A stretch of DNA of 64,000 nucleotides, from NCBI GenBank assembly GCA_964540515.1, contig CAZIMS010000001.1:186001-250000 (forward strand). The letters run 5' to 3'. Below are positions 44,566-52,777 of the stretch, piece by piece. Position numbers and translations under genes: made by a program. The number at the start of each line of letters is the position of its first letter. The stretch's first letter is position 1. The notes beneath the pieces are model-generated. The model did not search any database. It was not told the origin of the DNA and was given only the letters and a program-made list of their open reading frames with translations. Source of the stretch: JAOAGA01 sp964540515. Its GTDB lineage: Bacteria; CALINM01.

Positions 44566-44988
44566 TTAAAATGGTATATCTTCTTCTAATGGTAAATCTT
44601 CAATTACATCCGTCTCTGAGTCACTACCTAAATCTTCTAATGCTGACCCTCCTGATCCCCTTCCACCTAAAAACTGAACTCTCTGGGCAATAACATAAAT
44701 CTTTGTCCTTTTACTCCCATCCGGCGCTTCCCACCTTCTCATAGCCAACCTACCATCTACAAAAACCTGTCTCCCCTTAGCAAGATAGCTTGCACAGTTC
44801 TCTGCCTGCTTGCCAAAAACAACTATATCAAAAAAGCCAACTTCCTCTTTCGCTCCCTGCTCCCGGCTAGTATATTTTGTATTGATTGCAAGAGTAAAGT
44901 TGACTACCGCAAGCCCTGCGGGGTTGTGCTTTAGTTGAGGGTCTGCAGTGAGATTACCCATCAAAAGCACTTTGTTATAGGATGCCAT
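44566..44988 (-). CDS. ssb: Single-stranded DNA-binding protein
   Basis: 140 residues: OB fold with YNKVLLMGNLTADPQLKHN, FDIVVFGKQAENCASYLAKGRQVFVDGRLAMRRWE, and the acidic tail ending LPLEEDIPF that docks repair proteins. It lies 1 bp after rpsF and 20 bp before rpsR. Confidence 0.97.
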   Translation of the reverse strand: MASYNKVLLMGNLTADPQLKHNPAGLAVVNFTLAINTKYTSREQGAKEEVGFFDIVVFGKQAENCASYLAKGRQVFVDGRLAMRRWEAPDGSKRTKIYVIAQRVQFLGGRGSGGSALEDLGSDSETDVIEDLPLEEDIPF

Positions 44989-44989
44989 T

Positions 44990-45322
44990 TTATTCTCCTA
45001 TTTCTTTATTTTGTTCTTCCTTTGGCAGATAGGGTGTTGGGTCATCAATCTTAACCGATAGGTACCTTAAAACATCAGCCTGAAGATTCATCTCCTGCTC
45101 TAACTTTTTAACACATTGCTCGTTTGCCTCATAGAAAAGGTAAACATAGTAACCAAAATCTTTGTGGTTGATGGGGTAAGCAAGTCTTCTTCTACCCCAC
45201 TCATCCTCTTTAATAATTTTTCCGTTTTTCTGGATTACGTTTCTGAAACGGCTTTTGAGATTATCTTTCTCTTCTGGAGAAAGATCTGACGATAAGACAT
45301 AGGTTGTCTCGTAGTAACGCAT
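44990..45322 (-). CDS. rpsF: 30S ribosomal protein S6
   Basis: 110 residues: MRYYETTYVLSSDLSPEEKD and WGRRRLAYPINHKDFGYYVYLFYEA. First gene of rpsF-ssb-rpsR-DUF2232-rplI-dnaB. AGAAGGAGG lies upstream. The leader contains two hairpins (see regulatory entry). Confidence 0.97.
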   Translation of the reverse strand: MRYYETTYVLSSDLSPEEKDNLKSRFRNVIQKNGKIIKEDEWGRRRLAYPINHKDFGYYVYLFYEANEQCVKKLEQEMNLQADVLRYLSVKIDDPTPYLPKEEQNKEIGE

Positions 45323-45338
45323 CTAACTACCTCCTTCT

Positions 45339-45398
45339 GGTTAATTTTTAATTAGCCCCAATTGGAGCAAGGAGCAAAAATAAATTTAAGAAATTATA
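45339..45398 (-). promoter_or_regulatory. rpsF promoter and structured leader
   Basis: Extended -10 TGATATAAT (TATAAT at 45393-45398), with no good -35. The leader RNA can form GCTCC-AATT-GGGGC (45355-45368), then a second AT-rich hairpin (GGCTAATT...AATTAACC) directly before the GGAGG. This fits a leader for autoregulation, as with S6:S18 elsewhere, but the known CCG-bulge motif is not clearly present. Confidence 0.5.
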
Positions 45399-45501
45399 TC
45401 AAAAATTTTTGTTATTAGAAATATTTTTTTCTTTATTTCTCTCCTTTTATCTCAATACCTTTAAATACTTATCTTACAAACGGTAAGATTGGGATTTATA
45501 G

Positions 45502-45669
45502 TCAGGTGTATTTTGAGTTTGCATCACAGCTTGTCGGTTTTTTTTCTCCCTCTTCTTTAAGATAAATATCTTCTTCTCCGCAAAGGGGACACCTAACCTT
45601 TTCATCTTCTATAACTATTCTCTCAAAATCAAAATCACATTTATTGCAGTGATAAATTTTTGACCACAT
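45502..45669 (-). CDS. Small zinc-ribbon protein, 55 residues
   Basis: Read by hand: MWSKIYHCNKCDFDFER, then VRCPLCGEEDIYLKE, then a lysine/glutamate tail with one more cysteine. The CxxC...CxxC pair makes a small zinc ribbon, similar in size and style to FmdB-type regulators. The ATG lies 1 nt after the parB stop, and the parB end supplies AAGGTGA as ribosome site, so it is the last gene of the par operon. Function unknown. Confidence 0.75.
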   Translation of the reverse strand: MWSKIYHCNKCDFDFERIVIEDEKVRCPLCGEEDIYLKEEGEKKPTSCDANSKYT

Positions 45670-45670
45670 G

Positions 45671-46483
45671 TTATTCACCTTCTAAATTTGAGACTATCTC
45701 CTCAAACTGGTCTAAGGAGTAGTATTCTATAATAATCTTACCCCTTTTAACTCTTCCTTCTATCTTTACTTTAGTTTTTAGGACTTTAGAAAGTCTTTCT
45801 TCAAATGCCACAATGTTTTGGTCTTTTGTAACCTTCTTACTTCTTTTTTCTGCTTCTCTAACTGGTAGCTTCTCTTCCGTTAGTTTTTTGAATAGTTTTT
45901 GTCTCTCCTTCTCGTCCTCTATAGCCAAAAGGGCTCTGCCATGTCCTTCAGTAATAACCCCATTTCTTAAAGCATCTTTTGCATAGTCCGGCAATCTCAA
46001 AAGTCTTAAGGTATTTGCTATAGCACTTCTGCTTTTACTTACTATGCTTGAAAGCTCTTCCTGAGTATATTTAAACTCATCGATAAGACTTTTATAGGCC
46101 TCTGCAATATCAAGTGGGTTTAAATCTTCTCTTTGTATGTTCTCGATAAGGGCAGATTCCATAATCTCTTTCTTGCTCATATTTTTGATGATGGCAGGTA
46201 CTTTAATAAGTCCTGCAAGTTTTGCTGCCCGCCATCTTCTCTCACCAACAATTAGGGTATATTTGTTATCTCCATCCTTAGACAATAATATAGGCTGTAG
46301 TATTCCTTGATTTTTTATTGAAACAACAAGCTCTTGTAGCTTTTCCTTATCAAAGACCTTTCTTGGCTGATAAGGATTGGGTATTATAGCATCAATATCT
46401 ACCTCCTGAATCTCGCTGGATGTTAAACTTTCTTCTCCCATTAATGCAGCCAATCCTCTTCCCATAGGTGGTTTTTTATTCAT
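45671..46483 (-). CDS. parB: Chromosome partitioning protein ParB (Spo0J)
   Basis: 270 residues: RGLAALMGEE start, PNPYQPRKVFDKEKLQELVVSI (CTPase domain), GERRWRAAKLAG, ENIQREDLNPLDIAEAYKSL, and the HTH TQEELSSIVSKSRSAIANTLRLLRL. It loads on parS and works with ParA. It overlaps parA by 8 bp. A parS-like site lies about 1.3 kb upstream. Confidence 0.97.
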   Translation of the reverse strand: MNKKPPMGRGLAALMGEESLTSSEIQEVDIDAIIPNPYQPRKVFDKEKLQELVVSIKNQGILQPILLSKDGDNKYTLIVGERRWRAAKLAGLIKVPAIIKNMSKKEIMESALIENIQREDLNPLDIAEAYKSLIDEFKYTQEELSSIVSKSRSAIANTLRLLRLPDYAKDALRNGVITEGHGRALLAIEDEKERQKLFKKLTEEKLPVREAEKRSKKVTKDQNIVAFEERLSKVLKTKVKIEGRVKRGKIIIEYYSLDQFEEIVSNLEGE

Positions 46484-47243
46484 TGCCTATACTCCTTGTG
46501 ATAAACTCTTCTACAAAACTCTGATAACTCAAGGATCCTTTAGAGGAGTTGTCAAACTTATATATTGGCATACCATAACTTGGGGTTTCAGACAACCTGA
46601 CATTCCTCGGGATGACTGTCTTAAAAACCTTTCTTCCAAAGTGTGTAATAACATCTTCATAGACAACTTTTGAAAGATTGTTTCTCGAATCAAACATAGT
46701 TAATAGTATCCCCATTATCTCAAGATGGGGGTTTAGCTCTTTTTTTACTATCTTTATTGTTTTTATCAAATGGGCAAGTCCCTCGAGGGCATAATACTCA
46801 CATTGAAGAGGAACAATTATGTATTTACAGGCAACCATAGCGTTTAAGGTAAGCAGCCCTAAGGAAGGTGGGCAATCTATAATAACATAATTAAAATCAG
46901 ATAATCTTTGTAGAGAGAATAATAACTTTTTTTCTCTCTTTTCCATTGAGACCAGCTCTATCTCTGCACCCACAAGGTCTTGCGTTGATGGAAGCAAAAA
47001 TAGATTTTCAAGCTCAGTCTTAATAATTGCGCTACCTATCTCATCAATACCTACAAGTACGTTATAAACTGTTTTATTAAGATCTCTTGGATTAATTCCT
47101 ATACCACTTGTTGCATTTGCCTGTGGATCCATATCAAGTAAGAGGGTTTTTTTTCCTTTCATTGCCAATCCGGCAGCAAGGCTAATTGCTGTTGTTGTCT
47201 TACCAACCCCTCCTTTTTGATTAGCGATAGTAACAATTAGCAT
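46476..47243 (-). CDS. parA: Chromosome partitioning ATPase ParA (Soj)
   Basis: 255 residues: deviant Walker A KGGVGKTT (10-17), LLLDMDPQANATSGIG, VIIDCPPSLGLLTLNAM and PLQCEYYALEGL. It forms the DNA-bound gradient that moves ParB-parS complexes. It overlaps the rsmG end by 23 bp. Confidence 0.97.
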   Translation of the reverse strand: MLIVTIANQKGGVGKTTTAISLAAGLAMKGKKTLLLDMDPQANATSGIGINPRDLNKTVYNVLVGIDEIGSAIIKTELENLFLLPSTQDLVGAEIELVSMEKREKKLLFSLQRLSDFNYVIIDCPPSLGLLTLNAMVACKYIIVPLQCEYYALEGLAHLIKTIKIVKKELNPHLEIMGILLTMFDSRNNLSKVVYEDVITHFGRKVFKTVIPRNVRLSETPSYGMPIYKFDNSSKGSLSYQSFVEEFITRSIGNE

Positions 47244-47817
47244 AATTTTTCCTTATAATGATATTACTACAAGAATAATCTTCTCTCTTATAGTGAATGA
47301 CCCCTTTTATCAATAAAAATCGGTCTTCAAGGGGTTTCTTGTTCCCTGCATAATATATAAGGTAGCCATTATCATTTATAATATTATTTGTGATTTTAAG
47401 GAGCTTCTTTTCTTCCATTGATGCCTTACTGATAATACAGTTAAATTTATTATTAAAAGCTTTATCGGGCAACCTCTTTTGATAAATAGAAACATCTATA
47501 CCTAAAATTCTACTCACATATTCCAAAAAAGCAACCTTTTTTTCTGAGGAGTCGATCAAGTTAACCTTTAGATTATTATTCATAATTTTTAAGACAAGCC
47601 CTGGCATTCCATAACCTGTGCCTATATCAAGAATCTCTTTTATCTTTAAATTCTTTAAAAGTAGATGCATAACATAGCAATCTGACAAGGCAATTTTATA
47701 CAGATCTTCCCTGCTGTAAGAAGTTAGGTTTATTTTTTCATTCCATTTTAATAGAATCTCAACATAAGAATCAAATATTTTCAATGCCTCATTGGTCAAT
47801 TGTTTCATGTGAAACAC
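47221..47817 (-). CDS. rsmG: 16S rRNA (guanine-N7) methyltransferase RsmG
   Basis: 198 residues: LLKWNEKINLTSYSREDLY, the SAM loop ILDIGTGYGMPGLVL, and IISKASM in place of the usual SRA motif. It methylates G527 of 16S rRNA. The start may be GTG at 47817, which overlaps the mnmE stop (TAGTG), or ATG at 47808. The first codons are formed by a parS-like palindrome. Confidence 0.92.
   Translation of the reverse strand: MFHMKQLTNEALKIFDSYVEILLKWNEKINLTSYSREDLYKIALSDCYVMHLLLKNLKIKEILDIGTGYGMPGLVLKIMNNNLKVNLIDSSEKKVAFLEYVSRILGIDVSIYQKRLPDKAFNNKFNCIISKASMEEKKLLKITNNIINDNGYLIYYAGNKKPLEDRFLLIKGVIHYKREDYSCSNIIIRKNYANCYYR
47801..47816. promoter_or_regulatory. parS: parS-like ParB binding site
   Basis: TGTTTCATGTGAAACA differs from the consensus TGTTTCACGTGAAACA at one central base. 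It lies across the start of rsmG, next to parAB. It is the only copy I found in the window. Confidence 0.85.
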
Positions 47818-49187
47818 TACTTACCTATGCAGAATTTTTTAAAGATTGCTTCAATCTCGTTAAGATCAAACTCTTTACCTAACAACTTATTATAGAGGGT
47901 TAGTAGTGAGCTAAGAGAGAACAAGAGGGCGGATTTATCAAAATAATTATCCTTTATCTCTCCTACTATTTTTAACATCTCCTTTACAATAATAAAATGC
48001 CTCTCGCTAGTAACGTAAAAATCCATCTCTCCTGAAAGACTAAATATATCAATTATATTCCTTCTAAAGGCATCTTTAAAGTCTTCAAAACCCTCACCAC
48101 TTTTTAAAGAGATATAAAAAATATTTTTGAAAGGAAGATTGTCTAATCTTTCAACAATGCCTTTGTCTTTCTTGTTGCCCAGAACAAAGATTAAGGCATC
48201 ATCTTTTTGTTTTAGTTTATCTAATATAAGCTGATCATTTTCATCAAAACTTGTGGAAATATCAAAAATTGCAAAAATTATCTTAGCAATAGGCAAAAAA
48301 CCTATAGCCTTAGAAATCCCTATCTTTTCAACCTCATCTACCGCTGACCTTATACCTGCTGTATCAATGATTTTAAGTGGTATCCCCTCAAAGACGATAC
48401 TTTCTTCAATAAAATCTCTTGTCGTTCCTGGTATATGACTTACTATTGCTCGTTCATATTGCAAAATAGTATTGAGAAAACTGGATTTGCCAACATTTGG
48501 TTTGCCTATGATAAGACTTGTAACTCCCTTGAATAAGGGGATACCTTCTTCATAGGACTTTGCAAGCCTGTATAATTTTTCCTCTAAAAAGTTAATTTTC
48601 TCATAATCAAAAGTAAAGATATTATATACATCATCAGGAAAATTTATCTCCGCTTCTAAAACTAAACGACATTCTTCAAGATAATTAAATATTTTATCGA
48701 GCTCCTCTTTATAATAACCTGAGAGTTGTTTTAAGGCATTTTGTTGTTGAGTCATTGTCCTTGAATGAACGAGGCTCTCAATAGCCTCTGCCTGAGTAAG
48801 GTCTTTTTTACCATTCAAAAAGGCTCTATAGGTAAACTCTCCTTCCTTAGCAAGCCTCGCACCTGCTTTAATTATGTTTTTCAGAACTGATACAGTAGAG
48901 ATAACCCCTCCGTGACACTGTATCTCTATTGTATCTTCACCGGTATAGCTTTTTGGAGATTTCATATACAACAGTAAAGCCTCGTCTAAAACTTCATTAG
49001 ACTCTATGTCTTTGACTAAACCATAATAAAAATGAAAGGGTTCATATGTTTCTAAATCAGATGATTTCTTTATAAAAACTCTTTTAGCTATATTTAATGC
49101 TTCTTTCCCGGATATCCTAATAACAGATATGCCTGCATTGCCTAAAGAGGTTGATATGGCAGTTATTGTATCGAATATATCATACAT
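47817..49187 (-). CDS. mnmE: tRNA modification GTPase MnmE (TrmE)
   Basis: 456 residues: N-terminal DTITAISTSLGNAGISVIRISG, then the inserted G domain IIGKPNVGKSSFLNTIL with DTAGIR, and the C-terminal CIGK motif with its essential cysteine. With MnmG it modifies U34 of tRNAs. It overlaps yidC by 8 bp; no jag gene lies between them. Confidence 0.97.
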   Translation of the reverse strand: MYDIFDTITAISTSLGNAGISVIRISGKEALNIAKRVFIKKSSDLETYEPFHFYYGLVKDIESNEVLDEALLLYMKSPKSYTGEDTIEIQCHGGVISTVSVLKNIIKAGARLAKEGEFTYRAFLNGKKDLTQAEAIESLVHSRTMTQQQNALKQLSGYYKEELDKIFNYLEECRLVLEAEINFPDDVYNIFTFDYEKINFLEEKLYRLAKSYEEGIPLFKGVTSLIIGKPNVGKSSFLNTILQYERAIVSHIPGTTRDFIEESIVFEGIPLKIIDTAGIRSAVDEVEKIGISKAIGFLPIAKIIFAIFDISTSFDENDQLILDKLKQKDDALIFVLGNKKDKGIVERLDNLPFKNIFYISLKSGEGFEDFKDAFRRNIIDIFSLSGEMDFYVTSERHFIIVKEMLKIVGEIKDNYFDKSALLFSLSSLLTLYNKLLGKEFDLNEIEAIFKKFCIGK

Positions 49188-50724
49188 CTTGCTTTTTCAT
49201 CGTTACCAACTGTTGAGCGATAGAAAATACATTATTTATAAGCCAGTATATTACAAGCCCTGAGGGAAAATTTAAAAACATAAAAGTAAAGACAATAGGC
49301 AGAATATACATCATTCTTTTTTGCATTACATCACCAGTTGAAGGTGTTAACATCTGTTGTAGTAACATAGTAGCACCCATAAGTATGGGAGTTACATAGT
49401 AAGGGTCTGCGGCAGATAAATCTTTAATCCAAAACATAAAAGGTGCCTGCCTTAACTCTATAGCCATCATAAGAGCCTGATAAAGGGCTATAAAGAAGGG
49501 TATCTGAACAAGCATAGGAAGGCATCCGCTCATGGGATTAACACCATGTCTTTTATAAAGAAGCATCATTTCTCTATTTAATGACTCTCTATCATTAGCG
49601 TATTTTTTTCTAATCTCTTCTAATTTAGGCTGTAGTTTTTGTAGTTCCTTCATTGACCTATAGCTCTTTTGACTGAGGGGGAAGAATACAATCTTTATCA
49701 ATATAGTAAGTAGTATAATGCTAACACCATAGTTCTTAGTAAAAGAGTAAAAGAAGTTAAGAATCATAAGGAGTGGCTTAGAGATAAAATGGAAAAAACC
49801 ATAATCAACAATAACTGTTAGCTCTTTATTTACTCTTTTAAGGATTTTAGAATCTTTAGGACCAAAAAATAGTCCTAACTCAGCAGAAACAGGTGCTGAG
49901 ATAGCGTTGGATTCGATAAAAGTCAGGATGGTATCAATTCGTCCATCAACATATGTAGAATCTGCGGACATCTTCTCTTTTTCATCAATAAAAAGAAGTG
50001 CGAAATATTTTTCAGAAATACCTCCCAACTTTACATTCAGAGCCTTATATCCTTTAGTAAGCTGTTTTTCTGATGGATGTTCCAGCTTTTTGTTATAAAA
50101 AAATATAGGTAGTGGGTGCCCTTCTTCGTAAGAGTCAAAGGTGCTTGAGCTTTGTACGATTGCAGAGCCTATAGAAATTTTTTGAGATATTGGTTCTTTA
50201 GGTATTATTGTATAAGAAACAGACCCTTTGAAATCGGTTTTATCAACAATTAATCTCTTTTTTATATCAATTAAGCCTACTGTGGAAGAAAAATCAAAAA
50301 CAATAGCCTTATCATTTTCAGAAAGTTGAAAGTTATTATATACAATCCTTGTCCCCACATCGTCTATATAAAGAGTGTCATAAACGTCATAGAGTCCTGA
50401 ATAAAAAAGGTCAACATAATCCTTTTTTTGTATATTTTTATAGTAGTTTTTAAGCAAAAACTTTTTAAAGAACCCATTTTCCTGTGAAAGGACAATGTGG
50501 AATTTTTCTGTATCTATAGTTTTTAAAGATTGATGAACTGGCTGAGTTAATGGAGAAGGTTTTTTGCCTTCCGCTACTGCTGTCTTCTTATCAAGGTTTG
50601 AGGCAACCTTTGAGGTACTATTTTTAAAAGTACTTTCTTGCACATTTCTTTTTATGAAGAAATAATCCCAAAAAACAAAGACAAGCAAACTTATTATAAC
50701 AAAAATAACTGTCCTTTTTTCCAT
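49180..50724 (-). CDS. yidC: Membrane protein insertase YidC
   Basis: 514 residues: N-terminal helix, a periplasmic domain of about 300 residues typical of Gram-negatives, then the conserved core YGVSIILLTILIKIVFFPLSQKSYRSM, GCLPMLVQIPFFIALYQAL and a closing FPSGLVIYWLINNVFSIAQQL. It inserts membrane proteins, alone or with SecYEG. Confidence 0.97.
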   Translation of the reverse strand: MEKRTVIFVIISLLVFVFWDYFFIKRNVQESTFKNSTSKVASNLDKKTAVAEGKKPSPLTQPVHQSLKTIDTEKFHIVLSQENGFFKKFLLKNYYKNIQKKDYVDLFYSGLYDVYDTLYIDDVGTRIVYNNFQLSENDKAIVFDFSSTVGLIDIKKRLIVDKTDFKGSVSYTIIPKEPISQKISIGSAIVQSSSTFDSYEEGHPLPIFFYNKKLEHPSEKQLTKGYKALNVKLGGISEKYFALLFIDEKEKMSADSTYVDGRIDTILTFIESNAISAPVSAELGLFFGPKDSKILKRVNKELTVIVDYGFFHFISKPLLMILNFFYSFTKNYGVSIILLTILIKIVFFPLSQKSYRSMKELQKLQPKLEEIRKKYANDRESLNREMMLLYKRHGVNPMSGCLPMLVQIPFFIALYQALMMAIELRQAPFMFWIKDLSAADPYYVTPILMGATMLLQQMLTPSTGDVMQKRMMYILPIVFTFMFLNFPSGLVIYWLINNVFSIAQQLVTMKKQDV

Positions 50725-50734
50725 TCTAACTCCC

Positions 50735-50944
50735 TTATCTCAAAGGATCAAACCCTCCCTTAAAAAGAGGATTGCACCTTATTAATCTATAAAATATCAA
50801 AAAAAGGGCCTCAAAAAAACCCTTTCTTTTAAGAGCCTCTATTGCATAATCAGAACAGGAAGGATAAAACCTACATTTGGGACCAAGAAGAGGGCTTAAA
50901 ATCCTTTTATATATTCTAATTACAGCTATTAGTAGAATCTTCAT
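50735..50944 (-). CDS. yidD: Membrane protein insertion efficiency factor YidD
   Basis: 69 residues: YKRILSPLLGPKCRFYPSCSDYAIEALKRKG and a GGFDPL end, the standard YidD pattern. It overlaps rnpA by 29 bp and lies 10 bp before yidC. Confidence 0.96.
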   Translation of the reverse strand: MKILLIAVIRIYKRILSPLLGPKCRFYPSCSDYAIEALKRKGFFEALFLIFYRLIRCNPLFKGGFDPLR

Positions 50945-51233
50945 AACTAAATAACTCTTTAAAAGAGGTAAAAAAACTATTAATTACATTAAAATCTATA
51001 TTTTTTTCTGCAACCTTTACTAAAAGGTCATAGGGCACGTCAGTTTTTCTTAGGGCCTCTCTTACAAGACGTTTTATATAATTTCTTTGAACTGAAGTAT
51101 ATATTTTTTTGCTTAAAGAATAAAAAACACAAATCTTCTCACCTCTTCGAGGCAAGTAATAAACAGTGAGTCTACCTTTAGAAAAAACCTTCCCATTCTT
51201 AATTAATTCTGAAACTCTTTTGTTTAGTCTCAC
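50916..51233 (-). CDS. rnpA: Ribonuclease P protein component
   Basis: 105 residues. The RNR signature is RNYIKRLVREALR. Weakly conserved elsewhere, as usual. The GTG start at 51233 directly follows the rpmH stop. It processes tRNA 5' ends with RNase P RNA, which is not in this window. Confidence 0.93.
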   Translation of the reverse strand: MRLNKRVSELIKNGKVFSKGRLTVYYLPRRGEKICVFYSLSKKIYTSVQRNYIKRLVREALRKTDVPYDLLVKVAEKNIDFNVINSFFTSFKELFSYEDSTNSCN

Positions 51234-51383
51234 CTATTTTCCAGCAACTTGTGGTACAAGATTCCATCTACCTTTTTTTCTTCTGCTCTTAAGAACCTTA
51301 AGCCCTCCCTTTGTGCTTGACCTTTTAAGATAGCCGTGAGTTCTTTTTCTTTTTGTATTAGATGGTTGATAAGTCCTTTTCAT
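51234..51383 (-). CDS. rpmH: 50S ribosomal protein L34
   Basis: 49 residues read by hand: MKRTYQPSNTKRKRTHGYLKR and KGGLKVLKSRRKKGRW, plain L34 with a slightly unusual end, NLVPQVAGK. GAGGGGG stands 5 nt before the ATG. First gene of rpmH-rnpA-yidD-yidC-mnmE-rsmG-parAB. Confidence 0.96.
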   Translation of the reverse strand: MKRTYQPSNTKRKRTHGYLKRSSTKGGLKVLKSRRKKGRWNLVPQVAGK

Positions 51384-51414
51384 TTAAACCCCCTCAAAGA
51401 GAAATAAGCATTAT

Positions 51415-51443
51415 ATTATTTTACATTTTTAAAAATAGGTCAA
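51415..51443 (-). promoter_or_regulatory. Promoter of the rpmH-parB operon
   Basis: TTGACC (51438-51443), 17 bp, AATAAT (51415-51420) on the minus strand. A TATAAT-like TATAAT hexamer overlaps a few bases downstream and could be used instead. The start would fall about 20-25 nt before the rpmH ATG. Confidence 0.5.
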
Positions 51444-51525
51444 GTGGTAAAAGAAAAAACGATTTAAATCAGTATGATATTATTCAAAGGGGGTTAATAA
51501 AAGATTATATAATAGTCAAATTTTA

Positions 51526-51999
51526 CTATTTTTTGGCTTCTCTTAATGAAACACACCAGTGCGCCAGCTCTTTGACTTCATCGTTAAGATTTCTAATCCT
51601 TTGACTGCAGAACTGAATTATTCTAATAAGTATCTTCAAGGCGAGTGTATGATTTTTCTCTATTATTGTTTCAAAGTCTTTCTTACTTAAGGCTAAGACA
51701 TTAACACTATTATGAGCTATAACAGTGGCATTGTGAGCCTTCTCATCAAAAAAAGACATCTCTCCTAAGATCTCACCTTCTCCTAATAGCGCAAGAATCT
51801 TAAAATTCTTTTCATCTATTGCCTTAACAACTTTTGCCTGACCAGATGTAATTAGCATCAAAACCTTTGATACCTCACCCTCTTTCAATATTTCTTCTCC
51901 TGCTGCGTATACCACAGGTATCATTAGTTTTGTTATGTGTGAAACCTCTTCTGGTTTAAAGCCTTTGAAAAACTTAAGATTTATATAGTTATTTACCAT
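51526..51999 (-). CDS. Cyclic-nucleotide-binding domain protein
   Basis: 157 residues forming a single CRP-type beta-roll: LKFFKGFKPEEVSHI, GEEILKEGEVSKVLMLITSGQAKVV, LLGEGEILGEMSFFDEKAHNATVIA with the phosphate-binding GEMSFF, then one long helix. There is no DNA-binding domain, so it is probably a ligand-binding regulator of another protein. No Shine-Dalgarno; TAAATA sits 5 nt before the ATG. Divergent from the LpxH-like gene. Confidence 0.85.
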   Translation of the reverse strand: MVNNYINLKFFKGFKPEEVSHITKLMIPVVYAAGEEILKEGEVSKVLMLITSGQAKVVKAIDEKNFKILALLGEGEILGEMSFFDEKAHNATVIAHNSVNVLALSKKDFETIIEKNHTLALKILIRIIQFCSQRIRNLNDEVKELAHWCVSLREAKK

Positions 52000-52060
52000 A
52001 ATTGTATTTATGCAAAAAACATTCCAATTTTTATACTTTCAATATATTATATAGCATATT

Positions 52061-52777
52061 ATGAAAAAAGCAATATTTGTTGCCGATGCCCATCTAAAAT
52101 CACCTTACTCCCAAGAATACATAGACATGGTAAATTTTCTCAAAAAAATACTTAATGATAAAGATTTATCAGCCCTATTTATATTAGGAGATTTTTTCGA
52201 TTTCTTTGTTGGCTTCCCACACACGGTCTTTTATGAACACTTAGAGATTTTGGGACTTCTTAAGCAGTTGGAAAATAGAGGCGTTTCCATTTTCTACATA
52301 GAAGGTAACCATGACTTTTTTCTAAAAAAACTCAATAAATACGGCTCAAAAATAAATTTTGTGCCTCAAAAAATTGCCATTAATTTAGGTGAAAAGCTAT
52401 ATCTAACCCATGGAGACCTTATCTACAAAAGAAATTACTCTCACAGGATAATGACCTTTTTCATAAAAAATAGATTTACTAATCTCCTGTCTTATTTACT
52501 GCCACCTTATCTTGTCTATCATTTTGCCCATTTAGTCTCAAAGTTTAGTAGAGAAAGGATAAAAGAAGATTTTAAAGATGAGCAACTCGATGACTTTATA
52601 ATTTTTTTGTCAAAAAACAACTATTCTGGAGCAATATTAGGACATTTTCATAAAAATTCCGTCATTAGGCGTAGTATTAAGGGCAAAACTTTCACAGTTT
52701 ATACCTTAGGAAGTTGGCAGATAGAGAGAACATATCTTATCTATGAAGAGGGTAGTTTAAGCTTCCAAAGCTTTTAA
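52061..52777 (+). CDS. lpxH: UDP-2,3-diacylglucosamine pyrophosphatase-like metallophosphoesterase
   Basis: 238 residues with calcineurin-type metal motifs: VADAHL (D-x-H), LGDFFDFF, EGNHDFF, LTHGDLIY and GHFHKN. Length and motif wording suit LpxH, which makes lipid X in LPS synthesis, in keeping with lptD in this window. Other LpxH-like hydrolases are possible. The ATG has no ribosome site. Its 3' end overlaps the convergent ABC permease by 4 bp. Confidence 0.78.
   Translation: MKKAIFVADAHLKSPYSQEYIDMVNFLKKILNDKDLSALFILGDFFDFFVGFPHTVFYEHLEILGLLKQLENRGVSIFYIEGNHDFFLKKLNKYGSKINFVPQKIAINLGEKLYLTHGDLIYKRNYSHRIMTFFIKNRFTNLLSYLLPPYLVYHFAHLVSKFSRERIKEDFKDEQLDDFIIFLSKNNYSGAILGHFHKNSVIRRSIKGKTFTVYTLGSWQIERTYLIYEEGSLSFQSF

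Noticed and set aside
45471..45489. Hairpin ATCTTAC/GTAAGAT as terminator of the par operon
   Set aside because: Perfect 7-bp stem but no T-run on either strand; left out of the feature list.
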